The notes under the pieces: model-generated
Told to the model about the DNA's origin: nothing
The model's input: only the letters and a program-made list of their open reading frames with translations
The model's database searches: none
Position numbers and translations under genes: made by a program
Assembly: GCA_035294855.1 (NCBI GenBank)
Contig: DATGKD010000143.1
Location: 1-11,689, forward strand
Source of the DNA: DATGKD01 sp035294855
GTDB taxonomy: Bacteria; Actinomycetota; Acidimicrobiia; Acidimicrobiales; UBA8190
DNA length: 11,689 bases
Direction: 5' to 3'
In this document: positions 11,613 through 11,689 of the stretch, piece after piece
How the letters are laid out: the number at the start of each line of letters is the position of its first letter
Numbering within the stretch: position 1 is the first letter of the stretch

Positions 11613-11689
11613 GTGGATTTCGTCACCGGCCTTCGCTGCAGGGAGTGCGCGCGTCCGTACCCGGCGGAGGCGCTGCACGTCTGTGACTA
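11613..11689 (+). CDS. Threonine synthase-like PLP enzyme (3' end outside the window)
   Basis: Only 25 codons are present. The GTG at 11613 has AGGAGG at 11601-11606, 6 nt upstream. The residues FVTGLRCRECARPYPAEALHVC match the N-terminal cysteine-containing segment (CxxC at 9-12, further Cys at 24) typical of actinobacterial threonine synthases, which convert O-phospho-L-homoserine to threonine with PLP. The catalytic domain, including the PLP lysine, is not visible, so the call rests on the N-terminus alone. The SAM riboswitch directly in front indicates repression when SAM (a methionine product) is plentiful. This is unexpected for a purely threonine-forming enzyme and leaves open a paralogue serving methionine/homocysteine synthesis from the same substrate. 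Confidence 0.72.
   Translation, partial: MDFVTGLRCRECARPYPAEALHVCD

Overview
The window is very GC-rich DNA with actinobacterial gene content: CarD, a DUF3263/VirR-like pair, a Streptomyces-type trehalose-phosphate synthase, glucosyl-3-phosphoglycerate synthase, many GTG starts and at least one strong candidate for leaderless transcription. It most likely comes from an actinomycetote chromosome. An acidimicrobial-type lineage would fit, but the sequence alone does not fix the genus.

Layout. Positions 1-2437 (+) hold the end of carD, then ispD, ispF and an RlmB-type 23S rRNA 2'-O-methyltransferase, tightly packed as one operon. This is a housekeeping order known from other actinobacteria. A secreted Lipase_2-type alpha/beta hydrolase (2445-3434, -) converges on it. 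Next come tRNA-Thr(TGT) on the minus strand, an intergenic stretch with four exact-length 15-bp tandem repeats, and a plus-strand operon of a DUF3263 protein, a membrane-anchored LytR_C/VirR-like protein and trehalose-6-phosphate phosphatase (otsB). otsA lies tail-to-tail with otsB across a 25-bp gap that contains a hairpin. It is divergent, by 31 bp, from a glycerate kinase.

Positions 8104-10609 are a resistance-style regulator/pump unit. A TetR repressor has a near-consensus promoter whose predicted start is its own GTG codon. A 14-TM DHA2-type MFS transporter follows. The same 20-bp inverted repeat (8-4-8 architecture) lies in front of both genes, so the repressor probably controls itself and the pump. 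As given, the MFS gene is broken by a single-base frameshift near 9345.

The last part has glucosyl-3-phosphoglycerate synthase (-), whose 3' end overlaps the MFS reading frame by 73 bp, and divergently a SAM riboswitch of the SAM-I/SAM-IV clan in front of the first 25 codons of a threonine-synthase-like gene.

Functionally, otsA, otsB, glycerate kinase and gpgS form a loose neighbourhood of sugar-phosphate and compatible-solute metabolism (trehalose; phosphoglycerate to glucosyl-phosphoglycerate). The best candidates for a second look are the SAM riboswitch on a threonine-synthase-like gene, with its ribosome-binding site touching helix P1, and the duplicated TetR operator. I see no CRISPR array, insertion sequence, phage gene or recognisable new defence system.
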